Part shown: in pieces, positions 1-8,494 of the stretch
Layout of the letters: every line of letters begins with the position of its first letter
Position numbering within the stretch: the stretch's first letter is position 1
Source: Acidobacteriaceae bacterium
GTDB lineage: Bacteria; Acidobacteriota; Terriglobia; Terriglobales; Acidobacteriaceae
Direction: 5' to 3'
Assembly: GCA_003151985.1 (NCBI GenBank)
Contig: PLZC01000157.1
Coordinates: 1-40,067 of the forward strand
Length of the DNA: 40,067 bases
Program-made: the position numbers and the translations under genes
The notes under the pieces: model-generated
The model's database searches: none
Told to the model about the DNA's origin: nothing
The model's input: the letters and a program-made list of their open reading frames with translations, nothing else

Positions 1-23
1 TTCGAATCTCTCCGGGCGCACCA
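1..23 (+). tRNA. 3' end of a tRNA, probably tRNA-Arg (cut by window start)
   Basis: The first 23 bases fit the 3' end of a tRNA: a seven-base T-loop (TTCGAAT), five-base T-stem arm (CTCTC), seven-base acceptor arm (CGGGCGC), discriminator A and an encoded CCA at 21-23. The acceptor arm implies a 5' end of GCGCCCG, which is typical of bacterial tRNA-Arg, but the anticodon lies outside the window, so the identity is inferred. Confidence 0.72.
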
Positions 24-183
24 TAAAAATAGTTCCGAAACAAGTTGTGATAGCAGCTTAAACTCCTTCCCTCACACTTCCATTTCACGACAAAGTCAGA
101 GAAACAGATGACATCCCTTTTACAAAACCCTGACACTTAATTCCTTTTGCGAGTTCAATCTCGTGGCATTAGGAGATTCGTAT

Positions 184-1317
184 ATGGAAGAAGTTTGGGC
201 GAGCATGAAAACCTCTATCAACCGGCGGTCGTTCGTGAAGAGCGGACTGACCGCAGCAAGTGCTGCAACCGCTGGCGCATTCCTGGCCAATAGCCCATCT
301 CTTTTAGCGCAACAGGGACCTGAAGAACGCAGTGGTCGTCTCACTCGGGGAGATGCCGCCCTGATCCGATTCGCGGCGGCAGCTGAAATCCTCGAGACGG
401 ACTTCTGGGTGCAATACAACGAATTGGGGGGCATTCCAGACAAGGAGGTTCCAGGAGGAACCGGGAATCCTGCCTACACCGCCGCTCTTTCGGTATTGGA
501 CGCCGACATGGCCCAGTACGTCCATGACAACACAGATGATGAATTCACCCACCAGAACTTTCTCAATGCTTATCTGGTTTCCAAGGGAGCCGATCCGGTA
601 AATCTTGAACAGTTTCGTACCCTAGCCGGCAGCACTGCCACAGGCTCCAGCGGAAAAATGCGACTCACAAATTTGATGGAGCTCACGCTCGATACCAGTT
701 GGTGGACGCGCTACCGCAGCAGCCACCAAAACCCCGACCTCGATCCAAACTTCACTTTCCCGCAGGCGGTGCCAAGCTTGGCGAAGGGGAAACATACAGC
801 GATCCCCCGAACCGACGAAGACACCATGGAGCCGAACTTTCTGCAAGCGATTGCCAATACCGCGGGCTTCCACATGCCCACAATCGAGCAAGGCGGCAAC
901 AGCCTCTATCCTGCAATGGCGCAAAGAGCCACCAGCGTGGAGGTCCTCAGAATTCTCATCAGCATCGGGCCCACTGAGACAATGCATTTCCAAACTTGGT
1001 CGGATAAGGCTGGGAACGCGCCTCCACTCACCGCCGTCGATCCTGTGACCAAGGTTTCGGTAACCTTTCCCGACCTGAATTCCCCGCCGTTTGGTGGTCA
1101 GCGCTTCCAAACCAACCTGATCATGCCTGAGCCGTGCCCATTTATAAGCCGCAAGCTTCCGCGATGCTCGGTGATACGCCCGACAGAAACAAAAGGTATC
1201 GCCATGGGTGTGGTCAAATTTTTGACGCAGATGGGCCTCTTCATCGGTCAGTCTCCGGCGTTCTTCAGCTTGATGCGCGACCTAGCAGAGGATGCGGATG
1301 AGGCCCGCCGCGGGTGA
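184..1317 (+). CDS. Tat-exported ferritin-like domain protein
   Basis: A protein of about 377 residues with an N-terminal twin-arginine signal (RRSFVKSG followed by an Ala-rich hydrophobic stretch ending near LLAQQG), so it is predicted to be exported folded. The mature part resembles the ferritin-like domain family found in many Acidobacteriota and in desiccation-related proteins. Metal-ligand-like Glu/His pairs are visible in EFTHQNF and TETMHFQTW. These could hold a di-iron site, but function is unknown. The ATG at 184 is preferred because AGGAG lies eight bases upstream; a GTG at 163 and an ATG at 205 are alternatives. The C-terminal part after MPEPCPF is low in recognisable motifs. It stands alone, downstream of a tRNA and with no co-directional neighbour. 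Confidence 0.8.
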   Translation: MEEVWASMKTSINRRSFVKSGLTAASAATAGAFLANSPSLLAQQGPEERSGRLTRGDAALIRFAAAAEILETDFWVQYNELGGIPDKEVPGGTGNPAYTAALSVLDADMAQYVHDNTDDEFTHQNFLNAYLVSKGADPVNLEQFRTLAGSTATGSSGKMRLTNLMELTLDTSWWTRYRSSHQNPDLDPNFTFPQAVPSLAKGKHTAIPRTDEDTMEPNFLQAIANTAGFHMPTIEQGGNSLYPAMAQRATSVEVLRILISIGPTETMHFQTWSDKAGNAPPLTAVDPVTKVSVTFPDLNSPPFGGQRFQTNLIMPEPCPFISRKLPRCSVIRPTETKGIAMGVVKFLTQMGLFIGQSPAFFSLMRDLAEDADEARRG

Positions 1318-1696
1318 TATGTCTGCAAGGACCATCGAACGAAGATGAAATAGTTTCGAATCTAACCCAACACGAACGTTGCACGGAATAGATAGCCGAA
1401 AAGATGCCGCCGCATGCTGATCCGTAGTTAGATGATCGACATGATATACGAATCACCGCTAGGGAAATTGACTCAGCGAACGATTCGCTCCGCACCAAAC
1501 TCGCGGCGGCATCTCACTTACCAACCCCTAAAACACCGAAAGCCACCCAAACTCGTTACGACCGCTGGTACTCGGCTACAAAGTCTAGTTGGCTTTTCGT
1601 AACTGGATGGAGCGAAACGTAACAATCCGATGTTGGCCAGTCATTATCCATACCTCACTTTAAGCACTCAGTAAGCCCCATTTGGCATTGTCGACA
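1318..1696. other. Intergenic region with no recognised feature
   Basis: About 380 bases between two convergent genes. No convincing coding frame, RNA gene, clear intrinsic terminator or repeat was found by reading either strand. It may be decayed sequence. Confidence 0.5.
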
Positions 1697-2488
1697 TCAT
1701 CCGCAACTGGACCTTATCAGGACACGTGAGTCCTCGGAGTAGAACCCGGCATTCAGCGCACTCTCCACAATAGAGTGATCCCAGCGGCGCAGTACGCTTT
1801 TGACGATCAGCCTGAGATCGGTTTGGAAGCTCGCCCTGGCCATGTACTCCGCGTCCAGTTTTCCCTTTGCAGGCAGAACAACAGCACGATAGTAACAATC
1901 CAAATCGCGCTTTGGCACTCGCGCGAGAACCGTCTCCTCGTCTGCGAACGCAATCGTAGCGGCGCCCGTGACCCCCGGTCGACACGTGAGATCGCAAGTC
2001 AAATGCTCCGGAATCTTGGGGCGTGGACCTACCAGGCTCATATGCCCCAGAAGTATATTGAGTAACTGCGGTAACTCATCAAGCTTCCACCGGCGCAAAA
2101 AGGGTCCTATTGAAGTAAATCGCTGATTGCCCGACGTCGTAACAGCAAGATGAACAACGACCCTGGATTCAATCATGGTTCTAAACTTCAGGATGGTGAA
2201 GATTCGACCGTGACGTCCCACTCGCTTCTGTAAAAACAGGACTGGACCGAAAGAGGTTAGGCGCACCGCCAGTGCTATCACCAGAAGAGATGGGACGAGC
2301 AAGGGTATCGTCAAGAGCACACAGGCACAGTCAAAGATCCGCTTTGAGTTCGACTGTGTCCATCGGCTCAGTTGCTCATTCGTCAGAAAGGGCGAGCTAC
2401 GAGCCATCGACGAATTGTCTCTAGCCGGCGTAACCGCTTCGAAGGAACCGGCATGGCGGAGCGGCCGCCCACAACTAGATTCATTCAA
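1697..2488 (-). CDS. Bacterial sugar-phosphate transferase (polyprenyl-phosphate priming enzyme, short form)
   Basis: A 263-residue member of the bacterial sugar transferase family (PF02397), which moves a sugar-1-phosphate from a nucleotide sugar to undecaprenyl phosphate at the inner membrane to start exopolysaccharide or glycan synthesis. It shows the membrane hairpin followed by FGPVLFLQKRVGR, the KFRTM motif, DELPQLLN and MSLVGPRP. It lacks the N-terminal multi-membrane domain of WcaJ/WbaP enzymes and so resembles the short PglC-like form. The start is a TTG at 2488 with an excellent AAGGAG five bases upstream; an internal ATG at 2407 has only a weak site. The start is 11 bases after the stop of the receptor gene and its Shine-Dalgarno lies in that gap, so the two are probably co-transcribed. 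No other glycan genes are near. The sugar substrate cannot be told. Confidence 0.85.
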   Translation of the reverse strand: MNESSCGRPLRHAGSFEAVTPARDNSSMARSSPFLTNEQLSRWTQSNSKRIFDCACVLLTIPLLVPSLLVIALAVRLTSFGPVLFLQKRVGRHGRIFTILKFRTMIESRVVVHLAVTTSGNQRFTSIGPFLRRWKLDELPQLLNILLGHMSLVGPRPKIPEHLTCDLTCRPGVTGAATIAFADEETVLARVPKRDLDCYYRAVVLPAKGKLDAEYMARASFQTDLRLIVKSVLRRWDHSIVESALNAGFYSEDSRVLIRSSCG

Positions 2489-2499
2489 TGGGGCTCCTT

Positions 2500-5400
2500 T
2501 CAGAACTCGTATTTCAGGGCAAATTGAACCAATCGCGGATTGGCGACTGTCGAGGTTATGAGCCCAAAGGCGTTTCCGGCTTCAACGTCATTGATCGGGT
2601 TGCCGAACTCCGGTGTATTCGCGACGTTGAAGAACTCGGTTCGGAATCGCAGCGAGCTCCATTCTCCGATAAGAAAACGCTTCTCCACAGCAACGTCCAT
2701 ATTCCTCTGGCCCGGGCCTCGCAAAATGCCAACGCCGCAATTTCCGAATCCGGTTCCATCTCCGATGACGGGCGCAAAAGTAAAGGCTGCCGGATTGAGA
2801 TAGCCATCGATTCGCCGGAAGAGCGAGCCTGAATTGGCCGGATTCATTCCGGTACATTCGGCTCGTTCAAAGCCAAGGAGGTTTCCAAATACACTTCCGG
2901 CGTTGCTGTCGGTTACTGTTACGGGCGTTCCGGATTGTGCGACAGCGACCGTAGATAAGAGCCAGCCCGAAGATGCGCGTTTCAACAGCGGTCCGCCGCC
3001 TAAGAACCCAGGTGGCGCATAAACCAGGCTCAACACCACGCGATGTGCCCGATCAAAATCGTTGAGTCCCCGCGCCTGACTTTGATTAGTTTGGTCGTTG
3101 GTCAGGAATCCAAGTTCAAAGTTCGAAAGCCCGCCCGAGCCGCTTAAGGTATCAAGATTTTTTGACCACGTGTAGCCGGCAAGAAACTGCAACCCGTGCG
3201 ATAACCGTTTGGTAACACTCGTCTGCAGGGAGTTATAACGGGAATCGAATGTCGACTGGCATGTATACGACCCTGGAGCTATGCCGGTGAAAGGTAGCCT
3301 TTGAACAATGTTCTGTATCGTATTCGTCGTCTCGCCGTTGATTGGGTTCACCGGACTGGCAAGCAGCGCCTGGTTAAACTCCACGCACCCGGGGATATGC
3401 GTCGACTTGGAGCCGACAAAACCCACTTCAAACAGAAGGTCCCGTGTCAGTTCCTCTTGAAGGTTCAGATTGTATTGCTGCACATAGGGGTCATTTAGTC
3501 GCGGCGAGACCGCGGCAAGCGATAGTCCTCCTCCCGGAACACGCTCAAGAAATTTGGGAAAATCGGAGTTGGAAGGAAGCTGCGGATTATAGGGGGACTG
3601 CAATGTGGCTTTCGAATTTTGCGCGCCCTGCAACGATTGCTTGAACGAGAATGGTGGCTGCCCGACAGTCTGTTCCGCGAGATCGCCGGACATGCGATCG
3701 TAGTAAATCCCATACCCACCTCGAAGCACCAGCGCCCTCACGCCCGGCAGGCGCAAAGCGAATCCAATACGCGGCGAGATATCCGCGAAGTTTGTCGCCC
3801 ACATGCCATCGTGGTCGGAACGAACAACGCCGGTGGGCAATGGTCCGTGATAGTTGCCCGGCACGACGAACCCGCTCAGGGTCCCGGAGCCGGGTGCCGT
3901 ATGCGTTGCATTTGCGGGATCAAAAGTGGGCAGGCGGCCATTGATCTCCGAGGGTGGACCAAAGATCTCGTAACGCAAGCCGGCATTGACAGTAAGCCAG
4001 GGCCGCAGCCGCATGTCATCTTGCACAAAGCCGGCAACATCGGTATAGCGCTCATCCTTTCGAAAAATTCCAGAAGAGCCTGTAACCGAAAATACATTGC
4101 TCACAGAGCTGCCGTTTTGCGTTCCGCTTTCCCCCACAAGAAAATCAGGAAAACTGAGAAGAAAGAGGAATCCATCACTGACAAACGGGACGTCCACATC
4201 AACCTGGTGGCGCTTTGCCTCCGCGCCAAAGCGAAGGCTATGCAGACCACGGGCAAGAGACATCGTATCTTGCCCTGCAAACGTGTTGGTGTTTTGCCAA
4301 TAGAACGGCTGGCCGGCAGTGCCTATAGTAAAGACCCCATTAATTGCGAGTCCCGGAGTTTCCGGCAGCCCGGAAGGTGTGTCCATTCCCACATCCGAAG
4401 CCTGAATAGGCTGCTGAATGACAGCATCCCCATTGAATCTCATGAATCCAAACCGAGCCACATTTACGAAACTGGAACTGAAAACATGCGTGTCCGCCAG
4501 AACGAACATGTGGTTTTGATCCAGCTCGTTTGTGCCCCACCCAGGAACGTTGGCGCCAAATGGAGAGAAGGGCTCCGCCGTTGGAGCGCGGGAATAGAAG
4601 AATCTTCCGCTTAGTTCATTTGAATTGGAAATCGCCTGGTCGAAGTTCAGCACAAATTGATCCTCGCGATAATCGGCGGGAATGGAATAGGTGGACTCTC
4701 CAATCGGCAACTGCTGTGTGCCGCCCGCAAGATTTGTTTGCGGACTCGGAATGGCGTACTTGCCGTTGGCGAACTTGTGATTCAGAAATGCAAGTGCAAC
4801 CGGATTGATATTGGAACCGTCGCATAGAATCTGCTTGCCACCTGAGGCCGTCAGATAGCCGGGATTGCCGGGATGATTTGCCGGGCAAAACTGCGCCCCA
4901 AGCGCTGCGGCGGAGCGGTCGCTGCCCAATTGAGGAAGAATTGCTGTTACAAGAGAGAGGTTTGAATCGCCATTTCTCTGCGTGGTTCCTTGATACCCTC
5001 CGAAGAAGAACGCCTTGTCTTTCCGCACCGGCCCGCCGACATTAAATCCAAATTGATTTTGCTTGAGCACAGGGCGGGCCTGGCCATTTCGCTTCGCGAA
5101 AAAGTCGTTGGCGTTCAGCACATCGTTGCGAAGATACTCCCAGGCGGTTCCGTGGAGTTTGTCTTTGCCGGTCCGGCTCACCAGGTCTACATTGGCTCCG
5201 GCTCCACGCCCATACCCGGCGTCATAATTGCCCGTTTGCACTTTGAATTCCTGAATCATATCCGGCGCGGGTATCGCCGTACCCACCTCCGATTGATATC
5301 CCGATGCCGAGTTCTGCGAGAGATTATTTGCATCGATCCCATTGAACTGGAAGTTGTTCGAAGTTGTCTTGCTGCCATTCGCCGAGACATTCTGATTGTT

Positions 5401-5931
5401 CCGGCCCAGTGCGGCAGCGTTGGGAAGTTCAACAACAACGCCAGGAGAAAGCGCCAGGAGTTGTGTGTAATTACGGTTTGCCAACGGCAAGCTCTGAATT
5501 GTCTCTTCATCTATTGCACGTCCCAGCGTTGAAGTCTCGGTCTGGGCCAGGTCAGCAGTCCCGGTCACTTGTACCGTTTCGTCAGATTTGCCGATCGCCA
5601 GTCTTAACGCAAGCGTCGTGGTTTCGCCTGCCACTACGTTCACTTCCGTCACCAGCTGTGTTTCAAATCCACTTGCAGTGACTGAAACCGAATAGGTGCC
5701 GGGAGAAAGCAGGGACATTCGAAAGCCGCCCTGTTGCGAGGCAAGTGACGACCGTGAAACGTGTGTGGCCTCATCGACCACTCTGACAGTTGTGTTCGGG
5801 ATTTCGGCATCAGTTGCATCCGTCACTCGCCCAGCGATAGCACCGGTTCCCGGGCTTTGTGCCGGCGCCCAGTATGGCGCAATCATGCAAGCGCCGCTCA
5901 GAAGAACCGTTTTCAACATTGCATTTCTCAT
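2500..5931 (-). CDS. TonB-dependent receptor, Oar-like, with N-terminal carboxypeptidase-regulatory domain
   Basis: About 1143 residues. After a signal peptide ending near APAQ comes a CarboxypepD_reg/Cna-B-like domain (GAIAGRVTDATDAEIPNTTV, residues about 25-110), then a plug domain (SLPLANRNYTQLLALSPGV; DMIQEFKVQTGNYDAGYGR; GANVDLVSRTGKDKLHGT) and a long beta barrel that ends in an aromatic residue (FALKYEF), as outer-membrane barrels do. This architecture is characteristic of the many receptors of Acidobacteriota, generally assumed to import oligosaccharides or other large ligands using TonB energy. The ligand is unknown. ATG at 5931 is preferred because GAGG lies nine bases upstream; GTG 5946 and ATG 5937 are in frame. 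The sugar transferase follows after 11 bases, suggesting one transcript. Confidence 0.92.
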   Translation of the reverse strand: MRNAMLKTVLLSGACMIAPYWAPAQSPGTGAIAGRVTDATDAEIPNTTVRVVDEATHVSRSSLASQQGGFRMSLLSPGTYSVSVTASGFETQLVTEVNVVAGETTTLALRLAIGKSDETVQVTGTADLAQTETSTLGRAIDEETIQSLPLANRNYTQLLALSPGVVVELPNAAALGRNNQNVSANGSKTTSNNFQFNGIDANNLSQNSASGYQSEVGTAIPAPDMIQEFKVQTGNYDAGYGRGAGANVDLVSRTGKDKLHGTAWEYLRNDVLNANDFFAKRNGQARPVLKQNQFGFNVGGPVRKDKAFFFGGYQGTTQRNGDSNLSLVTAILPQLGSDRSAAALGAQFCPANHPGNPGYLTASGGKQILCDGSNINPVALAFLNHKFANGKYAIPSPQTNLAGGTQQLPIGESTYSIPADYREDQFVLNFDQAISNSNELSGRFFYSRAPTAEPFSPFGANVPGWGTNELDQNHMFVLADTHVFSSSFVNVARFGFMRFNGDAVIQQPIQASDVGMDTPSGLPETPGLAINGVFTIGTAGQPFYWQNTNTFAGQDTMSLARGLHSLRFGAEAKRHQVDVDVPFVSDGFLFLLSFPDFLVGESGTQNGSSVSNVFSVTGSSGIFRKDERYTDVAGFVQDDMRLRPWLTVNAGLRYEIFGPPSEINGRLPTFDPANATHTAPGSGTLSGFVVPGNYHGPLPTGVVRSDHDGMWATNFADISPRIGFALRLPGVRALVLRGGYGIYYDRMSGDLAEQTVGQPPFSFKQSLQGAQNSKATLQSPYNPQLPSNSDFPKFLERVPGGGLSLAAVSPRLNDPYVQQYNLNLQEELTRDLLFEVGFVGSKSTHIPGCVEFNQALLASPVNPINGETTNTIQNIVQRLPFTGIAPGSYTCQSTFDSRYNSLQTSVTKRLSHGLQFLAGYTWSKNLDTLSGSGGLSNFELGFLTNDQTNQSQARGLNDFDRAHRVVLSLVYAPPGFLGGGPLLKRASSGWLLSTVAVAQSGTPVTVTDSNAGSVFGNLLGFERAECTGMNPANSGSLFRRIDGYLNPAAFTFAPVIGDGTGFGNCGVGILRGPGQRNMDVAVEKRFLIGEWSSLRFRTEFFNVANTPEFGNPINDVEAGNAFGLITSTVANPRLVQFALKYEF

Positions 5932-6049
5932 GTCCATGTTCCTCACGATGTCAGCGAGTATTAACGAGCCGGGGCTCTGGATTTGTCATGCTCGTGTCAC
6001 TGTTTCGTGCATTTTCTGTCAGGGGAACCTTGTAAACCACCCGATCCCC

Positions 6050-6069
6050 GTTCGAGTCCCGCCTCGAAC
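6050..6069. repeat. Inverted repeat in the divergent promoter region (7-bp arms, 6-base loop)
   Basis: Arms GTTCGAG (6050-6056) and CTCGAAC (6063-6069) are perfect inverted repeats around TCCCGC. The element lies between the divergent receptor and barrel genes. It could be an operator. It also resembles a worn tRNA T-arm followed by CCA at 6069-6071, but the T-stem and acceptor lengths do not fit a functional tRNA. Confidence 0.45.
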
Positions 6070-6111
6070 CAGAAATGACGAAGCGGTTACATCTGCCTGA
6101 CAAGGCGCTGC

Positions 6112-6126
6112 TGTAGTTCTCCTACA
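6112..6126. promoter_or_regulatory. Possible operator: TGTAG-N5-CTACA
   Basis: A perfect 5-bp inverted repeat with a five-base centre, 72 bases upstream of the GTG start of the barrel gene at 6198. Such short dyads are typical of winged-helix repressors. No regulator gene is adjacent, so the binding protein is unknown. Confidence 0.3.
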
Positions 6127-6197
6127 CTCACGTCAGATCGAGGTCAGGCCCAGACCCGTAAGCAGGTTCGGCATGATCAGAAAGGAAATTTCATAAC

Positions 6198-7268
6198 GTG
6201 CTATTGCTGAGGCAAACAGTTAAGTACCAATACCTCTCTATAGTGCTTCTGGGGCTAATGGCTTCTGGCCGCCTGACCTCGCAAAACGCTTCGGACTCGG
6301 AGTTGACTGCGGGCCATGTCCCGATGATCTCCGGTGGAGCCGGCTATATCTACAACGTGAACGGTGGAGTACCGACACTGGAACCGCAAATCAACCCGGT
6401 CCTCGTATTTCCATTTGGACAGCACGTACTTCTGGAATCGCGCACTGATTTCACTGGATTCTTTCAACGGGAGAATCAAACCAGCGGGCCATACAAGGGG
6501 AAAGTATTCAAGACCGTTGAATATGCACAGCTCGATTGGCTGGCAAACACTCACGTGATGGCCGTCGCCGGCAAGTATCTGCTTCCCTTTGGGCTCTACA
6601 ACGAGCGACTAGAACCTATCTGGATCAGGAACCTTCAGGACTCTCCGCTGACCGCGACGATCGGCACACGGACCAGTGGCGCCGGCGATGGCTTGATGTT
6701 GCGGGGAGTCGTAACGCAGACGGCGAATCTGACAACTCAATACTCCGCCTACTTCTCGGCACGGAGCGGCATCAAGCAACTCGAATCTGCGCGTACAGCC
6801 GGTGGAGATCTTAGTGTCTTCTTCCCGCGGCCCCGTTTTGAGATTGGCGCTTCCTGGCAACGATTTCTTCAAGGTCACAGGGTTAACAACAGCGCAACTT
6901 ATGTTTCATGGCAACCGGCCGCCGCAAAGGTCGATATCAAGGCAGAGTACGACTATAGCTACTACGGACATGGCTATTGGCTGGAATCAGCTTATCGACT
7001 CGACTACCCATCCCTGCCAAAGCTCTTCCGAAAGGTGCAGGCCGTGGGGCGCATTCAGGAACTATTTCCGCTAAACGGCGGCGGAAATGGGCTTCCGCCC
7101 ATCCGAACCGAGCGGGTCGACTTCGGCGTCAACTATTATCTGCGCGACGACCTTCGCCTCCTGTCAAGTTATGGCCGGTCGTTGAGCAGTGCGCAGAATG
7201 CCAATGTCTGGAACCTCGGATTTACTTATCGCTTCATGATTCCGCTGTGGTTCGGAGGCAAACGATGA
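6198..7268 (+). CDS. Outer-membrane beta-barrel (porin-like) protein
   Basis: A 356-residue protein with an N-terminal signal peptide (LSIVLLGLMASG) and then alternating amphipathic strands rich in Tyr, Trp and Phe (for example LTTQYSAYFSARSG, KAEYDYSYYGHGYW, VDFGVNYYLRDDLRL, WNLGFTYRFMIPLWF). The pattern is that of an outer-membrane barrel similar to phosphate-selective-porin-like or uncharacterised porin families. The GTG start at 6198 is preceded by AAAGGA at a rather long distance. Its stop overlaps the start of the cytochrome c gene by four bases (ATGA), so it opens the operon running to 12046. It may provide an outer-membrane channel or scaffold for the periplasmic redox proteins encoded next, which is inference. 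Confidence 0.72.
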   Translation: MLLLRQTVKYQYLSIVLLGLMASGRLTSQNASDSELTAGHVPMISGGAGYIYNVNGGVPTLEPQINPVLVFPFGQHVLLESRTDFTGFFQRENQTSGPYKGKVFKTVEYAQLDWLANTHVMAVAGKYLLPFGLYNERLEPIWIRNLQDSPLTATIGTRTSGAGDGLMLRGVVTQTANLTTQYSAYFSARSGIKQLESARTAGGDLSVFFPRPRFEIGASWQRFLQGHRVNNSATYVSWQPAAAKVDIKAEYDYSYYGHGYWLESAYRLDYPSLPKLFRKVQAVGRIQELFPLNGGGNGLPPIRTERVDFGVNYYLRDDLRLLSSYGRSLSSAQNANVWNLGFTYRFMIPLWFGGKR

Positions 7269-7561
7269 AACTTCGCGTTGTCCATGCATGCCTTCTCCTT
7301 GTTCCACTAAGTGTATTCATCGGCTTCGCTCAAAAGCCGGGCGGCACGGCGGGGAAACCTCAGCAGAGAGCAACTTCTTCCAGTCGCGCGCCTTCGACGG
7401 ATGAAGGGGGACTCGTCTTCAAAGCAAACTGTTCGCGTTGCCACGCTGCGCCCATGAGTTTCACTCCACGAACTACTGGAACGGTGATTATGCACATGAG
7501 AGTGCGGGCCACGCTGTCGCAACAGGATGAGCAGGCTCTGCTGACATTTATCGCGCCTTAG
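7265..7561 (+). CDS. Small c-type cytochrome (single haem)
   Basis: A 98-residue exported protein: signal peptide to about residue 22 (MKLRVVHACLLLVPLSVF then FAQ), a low-complexity Ser/Thr/Pro linker, then one haem c site C56-S-R-C59-H60. The likely sixth ligand is Met76 or Met78 in VIMHMRV. The domain after CxxCH is very short for a class I cytochrome, so it may be a minimal or partial cytochrome fold. The ATG at 7265 overlaps the preceding stop (ATGA), so translation is probably coupled to the barrel gene. It is predicted to sit in the periplasm and pass electrons together with the CuA protein and cytochrome lipoprotein encoded next. Confidence 0.75.
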   Translation: MKLRVVHACLLLVPLSVFIGFAQKPGGTAGKPQQRATSSSRAPSTDEGGLVFKANCSRCHAAPMSFTPRTTGTVIMHMRVRATLSQQDEQALLTFIAP

Positions 7562-7627
7562 CGTCACTCTCAACTCGTCAACTGAACTGATACCGTCTCT
7601 GCAAGTTGAGGCAAAGGAGAAACGAAG

Positions 7628-7990
7628 ATGAACAATTTCCGAACATTGCTCGCTGTCATCGCATTTTGTCTCTTTACCGTTTTCCGTTCCGCATCATTTG
7701 CCGCGGTGCCAAGCCGCTCGGTTGAAATTCACGCGCACCGTTACGCGTTCGCTCCTTCCGAGATCACGGTGAAGAAAGGTGAAACGGTCCGATTGATTCT
7801 TATATCCGACGACGTCCCTCACAGCCTTCTTGTAAAGGACCTTGGAATCGATCAGGTGATTCAGAAATCACATCCGTCCCAGGTCACATTCACTGCGAGC
7901 CAGGCGGGTAACTTCCACGGCCGATGCGGCCGATTTTGCGGCGGCGGCCATGGAGAAATGATTTTCACGGTCCACGTTACCGGGAACTAA
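7628..7990 (+). CDS. Free-standing periplasmic CuA (cytochrome oxidase subunit II-type) cupredoxin
   Basis: A 120-residue exported protein with signal peptide to about residue 26 and a cupredoxin fold. It carries the full CuA ligand set of cytochrome oxidase subunit II: His65 in DDVPHSL and C100-x3-C104-x3-H108-x2-M111 in the CGRFCGGGHGEM segment. The Glu between the two cysteines of classical subunit II is Arg102 here, but that position binds copper through its backbone. Unlike subunit II it has no transmembrane hairpin, and no oxidase subunit I is in the window. AAAGGAG lies upstream of the ATG. A role as a soluble dinuclear-copper electron carrier between the neighbouring cytochromes is inferred. 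Confidence 0.85.
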   Translation: MNNFRTLLAVIAFCLFTVFRSASFAAVPSRSVEIHAHRYAFAPSEITVKKGETVRLILISDDVPHSLLVKDLGIDQVIQKSHPSQVTFTASQAGNFHGRCGRFCGGGHGEMIFTVHVTGN

Positions 7991-7993
7991 TGT

Positions 7994-8494
7994 ATGGGGC
8001 CACGCACTCCACTCCTCGTGATCCTGTTTTCCGCTTTTTGCATGCTTGCGGGATGTCGCGCCACAGCACCCGGGCAAACTGAATCCAGGATTGTTGGATG
8101 GTTGAAACTGCACGTCACTGTCAAAGGGGCGCACGATCGCAATCCGCTGGGAGGCACGCCTGCAAACGTCAAAGACGGCGGGATCGCCTTTGGGCATTAC
8201 TGCATTGTTTGTCACGGCATGGATGGACAGAATACCGGGGTTCCTTTTGCTGCCAGCCTCTCGCCCCCTGTTCCATCCCTGGCTTCGAAGGAGATACAAA
8301 GCTACAGCGACGGCCAACTGAAGTGGATCATCGAGAACGGAATCTCACCTTCGGGAATGCCGGCGTCACGCGGAATTCTTAGCGATGACGAAATGTGGTC
8401 GATTGTTGTTTACCTGCGCCATCTACCACCGGCAGGGAGCCGGGGAGAGCCGGGGGTCTACTCGGGGGAGGAAACGGAAGATGACAGGAAATGA
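7994..8494 (+). CDS. c-type cytochrome lipoprotein
   Basis: A 166-residue predicted lipoprotein: lipobox MLAGC with lipidated Cys21, then a class I cytochrome c domain with C70-I-V-C73-H74 and an axial methionine at Met122 (SPSGMPAS), followed by the usual C-terminal helix (DDEMWSIVVYLRHL). It should be anchored on the periplasmic face of a membrane. It starts three bases after the CuA stop with little ribosome-binding sequence, which fits translational coupling, and overlaps the next gene by 14 bases. Paired with the CuA protein and the small cytochrome, it forms a three-protein redox set. Confidence 0.85.
   Translation: MGPRTPLLVILFSAFCMLAGCRATAPGQTESRIVGWLKLHVTVKGAHDRNPLGGTPANVKDGGIAFGHYCIVCHGMDGQNTGVPFAASLSPPVPSLASKEIQSYSDGQLKWIIENGISPSGMPASRGILSDDEMWSIVVYLRHLPPAGSRGEPGVYSGEETEDDRK

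Noticed and set aside
3619-4614. 331-residue plus-strand frame opposite the receptor gene
   Set aside because: It is antisense to a clear receptor and shows no domain; it is a by-product of the receptor's codon use.
6050-6073. A complete tRNA in the divergent promoter region
   Set aside because: Only a T-arm-like dyad and a CCA are present; stem and acceptor lengths are wrong and no anticodon or D arm is found upstream.
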